Positions 1 through 6,021 of a DNA stretch of 12,405 nt are shown here, piece by piece; position 1 is the first letter of the stretch, and every line of letters begins with the position of its first letter. The notes below the pieces were generated by a model. It was not told the origin of the DNA, ran no database searches, and saw nothing but the letters and a program-made list of their open reading frames with translations. Source of the stretch: an uncultured Alphaproteobacteria bacterium (GTDB lineage Bacteria; Pseudomonadota; Alphaproteobacteria; Puniceispirillales; UBA1172); NCBI GenBank assembly GCA_937952245.1, contig CALFYS010000125.1:1-12405 (forward strand), given 5' to 3'. Both the position numbers and the translations under genes were made by a program.

Positions 1-390
1 CATAATCTCCAATCCCTGCATTTTGATGCCAAAGCCGTTGTTTACTGCGTCACCGGCCAATGCCAAGGGGTTCAAATGAATGGTGTTGCCGATGTTGACA
101 TTAACCTGAGGACATCCGCCGTCAGCATCACCAATCTTCATGCCCAGAATGAAGACCGTCAGATGATTGTATCGGGTTCGATTGAAAACATTCTGCCCCA
201 TCAGGTGCTGGAATTTGCGGCGAAGGCTAATTTGGTGCTGACCATCAATGACGTCCATATCATCATGAACCCTGACGCGCAAATGGTGTTATATGGCGTG
301 TCAGTGGATGAAGATCGAATGGAAGCCGTCTTCCGCGCCTTTAATATCGAACACAGGATTACACTTGATGGCAATGTTAAGCATCCTTAA
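1..390 (+). CDS. Hypothetical protein, 3' part only (5' end outside window)
   Basis: Frame 1 is open from the first base of the window to a TAA at 388-390, so about 129 residues are visible and the start probably lies upstream. An internal ATG at 76 exists, but the codons before it (reading HNLQSLHFDAKAVVYC...) have the same character as those after it, and no clear Shine-Dalgarno precedes it. The visible part is soluble-looking and probably β-rich, with alternating hydrophobic and polar residues (VDINLRTSAVSITNLHA, LVLTINDVHIIMNP). It has no transmembrane segment and no motif I can name. Such alternation occurs in AsmA-like, DUF2125-like and other periplasmic β-proteins, but I cannot assign a family. 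It converges with the ABC exporter, with only 12 nt between the two stop codons. Confidence 0.6.
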   Translation, partial: HNLQSLHFDAKAVVYCVTGQCQGVQMNGVADVDINLRTSAVSITNLHAQNEDRQMIVSGSIENILPHQVLEFAAKANLVLTINDVHIIMNPDAQMVLYGVSVDEDRMEAVFRAFNIEHRITLDGNVKHP

Positions 391-402
391 CCCGATGGCG
401 GT

Positions 403-2181
403 TTAGCCATTTGTCAGGAATTGTAGGGAAGCCAATTCATGATAAAGCGGTGATGTGTTCAGCAGGTCATCATGGCGGCCTTCGGCAACAATTCGGCCTT
501 GATCCATGACCACGATACGATCCGCCCCAATCACCGTTGAAAGCCGATGGGCGATCACCACCGTGGTGCGGTCTTGCATCAAATCTTCAAGGGCGGATTG
601 CACCGCTTGTTCAGATTGCGCGTCCAAGGATGAAGTCGCTTCATCCAAAAGCAAGATTTGCGGATCACGAAGAACAGCACGGGCGATGGCAATCCGCTGT
701 CTTTGCCCGCCTGAAAGCCTGACGCCTTTTTCCCCCACAGGCGTGTCATAACCTTGCGGCATGGTTTTGATAAATTCATCAGCATTGGCTTTGATGGCGG
801 CATTGCGGATCATCTCCATGCTCGCGTCCGGGCGGCCGAAGGCAATATTGCTGGCAATCGTGCCGGAGAATAGCGCGGTTTCTTGCGGCACCAACCCCAT
901 AGCCCCCCGCAGGTCAGCAATCGCGGCATCACGAGCATCAACCCCGCCGATCATCACCGCGCCTTGGCTCGGGTCATTGAGGCGTAAAATCAGGTTAATC
1001 AAGGTTGATTTCCCTGCCCCGCTCGGCCCCACAAGGGCAATCCGTTCGGTGGGGCGGATATTGAGGTTAATATCATGCAAAACAGGCTGATCGCTGCGGC
1101 TGGCATAGGCGAAAGACACCCCATCAAAATCAATACCAATCGCGCCTTGCGGCAGGGTTTTAGGTTCAAGCGGGTCGGTGATGGTTTGGTCTTCGGAGAG
1201 CAAAGCGGTGATCCGTTCAGCGGCGCCTGCCGCGCGTTGCAATTCACCCGACATATCCGACAAAGCCCCAACGGACGATGCCACCAAGGCCGAATAAAAG
1301 ACAAATGCCGATAAATCCCCCGCTGACATTTCGCCTGATAACAAATCCTTGCCCCCCACCCAGAGGATGAAGGTAATAGCGGAGAAGACCAGCAGAATGA
1401 CAATCCCGCTCATGCTGCCGCGCAGAACAAGGCGTTTGATGGCGGCGTTATGGCTTTCTTCAGCGGCATGGTTAAAGGTGGTACTGATAGTATCTTGGCG
1501 GGCGAAAGCGTGGATGGTTCGGATAGCCGTCAGGGCTTCTTCGGCTTCAACCGAGACATCGGCCAATTTATCTTGGGCTTTTTTGGATTGCACGCGAAGC
1601 TTCCGCCCTAAGATCACCACCGGCACAATCACCAAAGGGATGACCCCAAGGATAATCATGGTCAATTTCGGTGAGGTTAAGACCACCATGGTGATGCCGC
1701 CTGTAAGCACAAGGATATTCCGCATCGCCATGGATAGGCTGGAGGCCACAACCGTTTGAATCAACGTTGTATCAACACTTATGGTGGACAGCACATCGCC
1801 GGTTCGGTTTTTTTCAAACCACGCCGTTGATAAGCCGATAACATGACGGAAAAGCGATTTCCGAATATCCGCGATCACTCTTTCGGCGACTTTATTGATC
1901 AACACCGCCCTTAAATAACTGCCTAAAGCCAACATAACGGTGATTCCAAGGCAGATCAGCACCGCCCGATCCAGCAAATTGCCATCCCCTTTGCTGAGCC
2001 CGCTATCCACCAAATAAGCAATGCCGCGGCCAAGCGACAAGAGAGATGCCGCCACCAGCAAAATCGCCAATAATGCCCATACCAATTGCTGGCGATGGGG
2101 TTTTATCCATGGCCATAAATGCTTTAAAGGTTGCAGGCTTTTCAATGATGCCCGCTTCGGCGTTGTTTCGGTCTTATCCAT
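403..2181 (-). CDS. ABC exporter half-transporter, MsbA-related (fused permease and ATPase)
   Basis: This is a 592-aa fused ABC exporter subunit of the inner membrane, expected to work as a homodimer. An N-terminal six-helix permease domain covers about residues 30-310, with hydrophobic stretches near 32-58, 71-95, 152-170, 172-192, 255-277 and 285-305. The nucleotide-binding domain spans about 348-590. It has the A-loop Tyr359, Walker A GPSGAGKST (385-393), Q-loop Gln433, signature LSGGQ (489-493), Walker B ILLLDE (509-514), D-loop SSLD (517-520) and H-loop His545, so the ATPase looks intact. Length and layout match the alphaproteobacterial MsbA-related exporters (TIGR02204-type). The substrate is not visible from sequence; lipid A or another lipid is possible, as is drug or peptide export. 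The ATG at 2179-2181 lacks a good Shine-Dalgarno, but the N-terminus (short, basic, then helix 1) is as expected. It is divergent from rpmE. Confidence 0.9.
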   Translation of the reverse strand: MDKTETTPKRASLKSLQPLKHLWPWIKPHRQQLVWALLAILLVAASLLSLGRGIAYLVDSGLSKGDGNLLDRAVLICLGITVMLALGSYLRAVLINKVAERVIADIRKSLFRHVIGLSTAWFEKNRTGDVLSTISVDTTLIQTVVASSLSMAMRNILVLTGGITMVVLTSPKLTMIILGVIPLVIVPVVILGRKLRVQSKKAQDKLADVSVEAEEALTAIRTIHAFARQDTISTTFNHAAEESHNAAIKRLVLRGSMSGIVILLVFSAITFILWVGGKDLLSGEMSAGDLSAFVFYSALVASSVGALSDMSGELQRAAGAAERITALLSEDQTITDPLEPKTLPQGAIGIDFDGVSFAYASRSDQPVLHDINLNIRPTERIALVGPSGAGKSTLINLILRLNDPSQGAVMIGGVDARDAAIADLRGAMGLVPQETALFSGTIASNIAFGRPDASMEMIRNAAIKANADEFIKTMPQGYDTPVGEKGVRLSGGQRQRIAIARAVLRDPQILLLDEATSSLDAQSEQAVQSALEDLMQDRTTVVIAHRLSTVIGADRIVVMDQGRIVAEGRHDDLLNTSPLYHELASLQFLTNG

Positions 2182-2251
2182 GGCAACACAGTACCATAAA
2201 CAGCCCTTGTCATTCTATTGATGATCGCGGATTGATCTGCGACATATTCAT

Positions 2252-2273
2252 CCGTTAAAAACGGCTTGCAAGC
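2252..2273. promoter_or_regulatory. Hairpin and palindrome overlapping the rpmE -35 box (candidate operator)
   Basis: CCGTT (2252-2256) and AACGG (2260-2264) form a perfect inverted repeat around AAA. It is followed directly by the perfect 10-bp palindrome GCTTGCAAGC (2264-2273), which contains the proposed rpmE -35 hexamer. A DNA-binding regulator dimer sitting here would block the promoter. It lies between two divergent genes and could serve either. It does not look like a Zur box. The function is inferred from position only. Confidence 0.3.
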
Positions 2274-2294
2274 CTGCCCATAAGTTTGTATAAA
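2266..2294 (+). promoter_or_regulatory. Putative housekeeping promoter of rpmE
   Basis: TTGCAA (2266-2271, 4/6 match to TTGACA) is separated by exactly 17 nt from TATAAA (2289-2294, 5/6 match to TATAAT). Transcription would start near 2300-2302 and give a leader of about 38 nt before the rpmE start. Spacing and strength suit a highly expressed ribosomal protein gene. Predicted from sequence only. Confidence 0.5.
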
Positions 2295-2304
2295 CCGCTT
2301 TCAT

Positions 2305-2324
2305 ATCACCGTCGGCATGGTGAT
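2305..2324 (+). promoter_or_regulatory. Hairpin in the rpmE leader, just before the ribosome binding site
   Basis: ATCACC (2305-2310) pairs perfectly with GGTGAT (2319-2324) around an 8-nt loop. The hairpin ends 4 nt before the GGAG Shine-Dalgarno (2329-2332). It would occupy most of the short predicted leader. It could be a binding site for autogenous control by bL31, or simply a stabilising 5' hairpin. Confidence 0.3.
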
Positions 2325-2338
2325 TATTGGAGATTGTT

Positions 2339-2560
2339 ATGAAAAAAGACCTGCACCCACAGTATCACACCATTAAAGTTGTGATGACAGATGGCACCGA
2401 ATACGAAACTCGTTCCACTTGGGGCAACGAAGGTGATGTTCTGAAATTGGACATTGACCCGAAGTCACACCCGGCTTGGACTGGTCAGCACCGCATTCTT
2501 GATGCTGGTGGGATGGTGGCCCGCTTTAACAAGCGTTTTGGTGGTTTGGGCGGCAAGTAA
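2339..2560 (+). CDS. rpmE: 50S ribosomal protein bL31
   Basis: This 73-aa protein is bL31 of the large ribosomal subunit, which helps bridge the two subunits. The sequence begins MKKDLHPQYHTIKVVMTDGT and contains the family stretch RSTWGNEGDVLKLDIDP followed by HPAWTGQ. It has no cysteine at all, so the zinc-binding CxxC pair of E. coli-type bL31 is absent; this is usual for the alphaproteobacterial form. The ATG at 2339 is chosen because GGAG (2329-2332) sits 6 nt upstream. A longer in-frame TTG start at 2327 would overlap that site. It has its own promoter and terminator and looks monocistronic. Confidence 0.95.
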   Translation: MKKDLHPQYHTIKVVMTDGTEYETRSTWGNEGDVLKLDIDPKSHPAWTGQHRILDAGGMVARFNKRFGGLGGK

Positions 2561-2590
2561 TCCCCCCATCAAATCTTTAAATTTTCATCA

Positions 2591-2616
2591 GGTCGCCTTT
2601 GGCGGCCTTTTGTTTT
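2591..2616 (+). terminator. Intrinsic terminator of rpmE
   Basis: GGTCGCC (2591-2597) pairs with GGCGGCC (2601-2607) around TTT, a 7-bp GC-rich stem with one G-U pair, followed by the T-rich tract TTTTGTTTT (2608-2616). It lies 30 nt after the rpmE stop. It separates rpmE from the hsp20 unit. Confidence 0.75.
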
Positions 2617-2662
2617 GCGCGTCTTCTTTAACGCCTGATGATAATGCCCCATCACCTAGGGT

Positions 2663-2691
2663 CTTGAAATCGGATGATCGGCTTCTTACAT
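2663..2691 (+). promoter_or_regulatory. RpoH (sigma-32) type promoter of hsp20
   Basis: CTTGAAA (2663-2669) has the heat-shock -35 core CTTG, and CTTACAT (2685-2691) matches the alphaproteobacterial RpoH -10 pattern CYTATNT except for one T-to-C change. The spacing CTTG-N18 is within the N17-18 known for alphaproteobacterial RpoH promoters. Transcription would begin near 2697-2699, exactly where the leader hairpins start. The gene downstream is a small heat-shock protein, which supports the assignment. Confidence 0.6.
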
Positions 2692-2698
2692 CAATTTT

Positions 2699-2786
2699 AT
2701 CAGCAGCCATGATGGTGCTGATCACGGCCTCGCCATAATGGGAGGCAACAATAGATGAATTGCATTGCTTAAGGAGGATGCAGATG
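2699..2786 (+). promoter_or_regulatory. ROSE-like RNA thermometer in the hsp20 leader
   Basis: The predicted leader folds into three successive hairpins. Hairpin 1: ATCAGCA (2699-2705) with TGCTGAT (2716-2722), then an unpaired G and CCA/TGG around TGA. Hairpin 2: GCCTC (2727-2731) with GAGGC (2742-2746), then an unpaired G and CCA/TGG around TAA. Hairpin 3: TGCA (2761-2764) with TGCA (2779-2782), then TTGCT (2765-2769) with AGGA (2775-2778) with one bulged G, around a 5-nt loop. The UUGCU/AGGA pairing with the bulged G is the hallmark of ROSE thermometers. It ties up part of the Shine-Dalgarno AAGGAGG (2771-2777). ROSE elements are known to melt at heat-shock temperature and control small heat-shock genes in alphaproteobacteria. 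The folding here was done by eye. Confidence 0.7.
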
Positions 2787-3254
2787 AATACACTTGATTT
2801 AACCCCTATTTTTCGTTCAGCGATTGGTTTTGACCGCATGGCCAATATGGTCGACAGCATGATGGCTGGTGGTGATACACAATCGAACTGGCCCCCCTAT
2901 AACATTGAAAAACATGGTGATGATGACTATCGCATCAGCATGGCGGTTGCTGGCTTCAAAGAAGAAGACCTTGATATTACCGTCCATGATCAGATGCTGA
3001 TTATCCGCGGCACACAAAGCGACCAGAATGATCGTGGCGTGACCTATTTGCACCGCGGCATCGCTGGCCGTAATTTTGAACGCCGTTTCCAGCTGGCGGA
3101 TTTTATCGAAGTCCAAGGCGCGACCATCAGCGATGGGCTTTTGCATATTGGCCTGCAACGGGTGATTCCCGAAGCCATGAAACCGCGCAAGATTGCCATC
3201 GGCGGTGAGGCCAATACACCTAAGCCAAAAATTGTCAGCGGCAAAGCCAGCTGA
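2784..3254 (+). CDS. Small heat-shock protein, Hsp20/IbpA family
   Basis: This 156-aa cytoplasmic holdase chaperone would bind unfolding proteins in an ATP-independent way. The N-terminal arm (1-37: MNTLDLTPIFRSAIGFDRM...) resembles IbpA-type proteins. The α-crystallin domain covers about 38-128, starting YNIEKHGDDDYRISMAVAGF, with the conserved DGLL segment near 117-120. The C-terminal I-x-I motif, which docks into a neighbouring subunit, is IAI at 137-139. The start at 2784 is supported by AAGGAGG (2771-2777) 6 nt upstream. An in-frame TTG at 2760 and an ATG at 2778 would overlap that site. Expression is probably under double heat control, by an RpoH-type promoter and a ROSE-like leader. 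No DUF1150 partner gene, often seen beside alphaproteobacterial hsp20, is present here. Confidence 0.93.
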   Translation: MNTLDLTPIFRSAIGFDRMANMVDSMMAGGDTQSNWPPYNIEKHGDDDYRISMAVAGFKEEDLDITVHDQMLIIRGTQSDQNDRGVTYLHRGIAGRNFERRFQLADFIEVQGATISDGLLHIGLQRVIPEAMKPRKIAIGGEANTPKPKIVSGKAS

Positions 3255-3276
3255 TGATCAGATAATCACCACACAG

Positions 3277-3305
3277 AAAAGGCTGGGCAAGACCCAGCCT
3301 TTTTT
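3277..3305. terminator. Bidirectional intrinsic terminator between hsp20 and ppdK
   Basis: GGCTGGG (3281-3287) pairs perfectly with CCCAGCC (3293-3299) around a 5-nt loop. It is flanked by AAAA (3277-3280) on the left and six T (3300-3305) on the right. It therefore terminates hsp20 transcripts on the + strand and, read on the - strand, gives the same hairpin followed by four U for the ppdK end. It lies 22 nt from both stop codons. Confidence 0.9.
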
Positions 3306-3326
3306 ATGCCCTGAAATAACGATGGA

Positions 3327-5993
3327 TCAGGATTTGTTTTTAATCGCGGCTTGAGCGGCGGCAAGGCGCGCCACCGGCACGCGGAAAGGCGAACACGACA
3401 CGTAATCAAGGCCAACGCTTTCAAAGAAATCAATGGAGGCGGGGTCGCCGCCATGTTCACCGCAAATGCCAAGTTTAATATCAGGCCGGGTCTGGCGGCC
3501 TTTTTCAACACCAATCCGCACCAGCTCGCCAACACCTTCAACGTCAATCGAAATAAACGGATCAACAGGGTAGATGTCAGCTTCGGCGTATTCCCGCAAG
3601 AATTGCCCCGCGTCATCACGGCTGATGCCAAGGGAGGTTTGCGTCATATCATTGGTGCCGAATGAGAAGAATGAGGCTTCTTGGGCGATTTCATCCGCCA
3701 CAAAAGATGCCCTTGGCAATTCGATCATTGTCCCCACCATATAGGTGAACTCGACCCCTGTTTCGGCTTCGACTTGGGCGGCGGTTTCATCAATGATTTT
3801 TTTGCAGATTTCGACTTCGCGAGAGGTAGCGGCCAATGGCACCATAATTTCAGCCATGATCGCGTCACCGCCATCTTTTTGGACAATCGCCGCGGCTTCA
3901 AAAATCGCCCGTGCTTGCATGGCGCAAATCTCCGGATAGGTGATCGCCAAACGACAGCCGCGATGCCCCAGCATCGGGTTGTTTTCCGCCAGTTTCAGTG
4001 ACCGTTCTTTGGCTTGACGGATGCTGACCCCCGCGGCTTCGGCAACATCGGCCAAGTCTTCATCGCTATGGGGTAAAAATTCATGCAATGGCGGGTCAAG
4101 CAAACGGATGGTGACCGGCAGGCCAGCCATAATGGTGAACAATTCAACAAAATCCTGACGCTGCATCGGCAAGAGTTTATCAAGCGCCTTTTGGCGGCCT
4201 TCGGTATCCGATGCCATGATCATCTCGCGCATGGCGATAATCCGGTCAGCGTCAAAGAACATATGTTCGGTTCGGCTCAGCCCAATGCCTTGCGCGCCAA
4301 AATCACGTGCTGTTTTCGCATCAAGCGGGGTTTCCGCGTTCGCCCGAATATCCATGCGGCGGGATTGATCCGCCCATTCGATCAGCGTGCCAAAAGCCCC
4401 TGAAAGTTGCGGTTGGATGGTGGGGACTTGACCCAAGAAGACCTCACCCGTACCGCCATCAATGGTGATAATATCCCCTGATTTGACGGTTTGACTGCCA
4501 ATATGAACAACCCCGTCATCATCATTAATCCGGACTTCACCAGCACCACAAACACAAGCCCGGCCCATGCCCCGTGCCACCACCGCGGCATGGCTGGTCA
4601 TCCCACCACGGGCGGTCAAAATCCCTGCCGCGGCGTGCATCCCGTGAATATCTTCAGGGCTTGTTTCCAGCCTGACCAAAATCACCGCATGGCCAGCCGC
4701 CGCCCGCTCCTCAGCTTGATCAGCGGTCAAGACCACTTCGCCAAATGCCGCCCCAGGTGATGCAGGAAGCCCTCTGGTGAGCAGGGTTTTTTCAGCGGTT
4801 TTATCCAATGTCGGATGCAACAATTGGTCTAAGGACGCGGCATCAACCCGCAAAATCGCTTCTTCTTTGGTGATCAAGCCTTCTTCGGCCATTTCAACCG
4901 CCATCCGCAAGGCCGCTTCCGCTGTCCGTTTACCATTGCGGGTCTGGAGCATATAAAGCCGCCCCTGTTGAATGGTAAATTCAATATCCTGCATATCGCG
5001 ATAATGTTTTTCCAAAATCACGCGGGTTTCAGCCAATTGCCCAAAGACTTCAGGCATGGCTTCTTCCATGGAAAGTTCATCATTACCGCCGGCCAGACGT
5101 TCTTCTTTGGTCAGGTTTCTAGGGGTCCTGATCCCCGCCACCACATCTTCACCTTGGGCATTGATCAAAAATTCACCATAGAACATATTCTCACCGGTGG
5201 AAGGGTTGCGGGTAAAGGCAACGCCGGTGGCGCAATCATCGCCCATATTCCCAAAGACCATGGATTGCACATTAACCGCTGTTCCCCATGCCGCGGGGAT
5301 ATTGTTCAGGCGGCGGTAAGTAATCGCGCGCTGGTTCATCCAGCTGTCAAAGACCGCGCCAATCGCGCCCCAAAGCTGTTCTTTCGGTGAGGATGGGAAA
5401 TCTGAACCTGTTTCTTCTTTGACAATGTCCAGATATTCGGCGACCAATTCTTCAAGGTCATCACCCGTCAGGTCAACATCATCGAAAATCCCGCGGGAGT
5501 CTTTTTTCATTTCCAACGCGTCTTCAAAAAGACCGTGATCAACGCCCAGCACAACATCACTGAACATCTGGATAAAGCGGCGGTAACTATCCCATGCAAA
5601 ACGCTTATCGCCTGTTTTTTCGGCGAGACCCGCCACCACATCATTGTTCAAACCAAGGTTAAGGACGGTATCCATCATCCCCGGCATAGATGCCCGTGAA
5701 CCGGAACGAACCGAAAGCAACAAGGGGTTTTGAGGATCAGCGAATTTAAGCCCTGTAGCGGTTTCAACCGCGGCAATCGCGGCATCAACCTCACCTGATA
5801 ATTGGTCAGGATACTGATGCTCATGGTCATAATAATAGGTGCAAACTTCGGTGGAGATTGTGAAGCCCGGGGGGACGGGCAAGCCAATTTCGCTCATCTC
5901 AGCGAGGTTAGCCCCTTTGCCGCCAAGCAATTCCCGCATGGTGGCATCGCCTTCGGTTTTGCCCGCGCCAAAACTGTACACCCATTTTTCCAT
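3327..5993 (-). CDS. ppdK: Pyruvate, phosphate dikinase
   Basis: This 888-aa cytoplasmic enzyme interconverts pyruvate + ATP + phosphate and phosphoenolpyruvate + AMP + diphosphate. The length is typical. The N-terminal ATP-grasp region contains GGKGANL (24-30) and the nucleotide loop around Arg96 (VRSGSRASMPGMMDT, 95-109). The swivelling phosphohistidine domain has GGMTSHAAVVARG with catalytic His468 and the preceding Thr466, the usual target of the PPDK regulatory kinase/phosphatase. The C-terminal PEP-utilising barrel has GLSRTEHMFF (571-580), MIELPRA (756-762), TNDMTQ (780-785) and CGEHGGDP with the acid/base Cys844. All key residues are present, so it should be active. The ATG at 5991-5993 follows an AAGGGG Shine-Dalgarno. 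It starts 28 nt after glyS and is the last gene of the operon. No regulator (DUF299) gene is in the window. Confidence 0.97.
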   Translation of the reverse strand: MEKWVYSFGAGKTEGDATMRELLGGKGANLAEMSEIGLPVPPGFTISTEVCTYYYDHEHQYPDQLSGEVDAAIAAVETATGLKFADPQNPLLLSVRSGSRASMPGMMDTVLNLGLNNDVVAGLAEKTGDKRFAWDSYRRFIQMFSDVVLGVDHGLFEDALEMKKDSRGIFDDVDLTGDDLEELVAEYLDIVKEETGSDFPSSPKEQLWGAIGAVFDSWMNQRAITYRRLNNIPAAWGTAVNVQSMVFGNMGDDCATGVAFTRNPSTGENMFYGEFLINAQGEDVVAGIRTPRNLTKEERLAGGNDELSMEEAMPEVFGQLAETRVILEKHYRDMQDIEFTIQQGRLYMLQTRNGKRTAEAALRMAVEMAEEGLITKEEAILRVDAASLDQLLHPTLDKTAEKTLLTRGLPASPGAAFGEVVLTADQAEERAAAGHAVILVRLETSPEDIHGMHAAAGILTARGGMTSHAAVVARGMGRACVCGAGEVRINDDDGVVHIGSQTVKSGDIITIDGGTGEVFLGQVPTIQPQLSGAFGTLIEWADQSRRMDIRANAETPLDAKTARDFGAQGIGLSRTEHMFFDADRIIAMREMIMASDTEGRQKALDKLLPMQRQDFVELFTIMAGLPVTIRLLDPPLHEFLPHSDEDLADVAEAAGVSIRQAKERSLKLAENNPMLGHRGCRLAITYPEICAMQARAIFEAAAIVQKDGGDAIMAEIMVPLAATSREVEICKKIIDETAAQVEAETGVEFTYMVGTMIELPRASFVADEIAQEASFFSFGTNDMTQTSLGISRDDAGQFLREYAEADIYPVDPFISIDVEGVGELVRIGVEKGRQTRPDIKLGICGEHGGDPASIDFFESVGLDYVSCSPFRVPVARLAAAQAAIKNKS

Positions 5994-6021
5994 GTTGATC
6001 CCCTTACTTTAGATCAATTGT

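Noticed and set aside
391..414. Small hairpin ATGGC/GCCAT between the convergent stops at 390 and 403
   Set aside because: Only about 5 bp with a short T run, and its right arm lies in the ABC transporter coding end; too weak to call a terminator.
2327..2338. Longer rpmE start at a TTG (four extra residues)
   Set aside because: It would overlap the GGAG ribosome site that fits the ATG at 2339, and bL31 proteins begin MKKD.
2760..2783. Longer hsp20 start at a TTG
   Set aside because: The extra codons consist of the hairpin and Shine-Dalgarno sequence; AAGGAGG fits the ATG at 2784.
2588..2860. 90-aa reading frame on the - strand between rpmE and hsp20
   Set aside because: It runs antisense across the rpmE terminator, the hsp20 promoter, the thermometer leader and the start of hsp20, and has no recognisable protein character.
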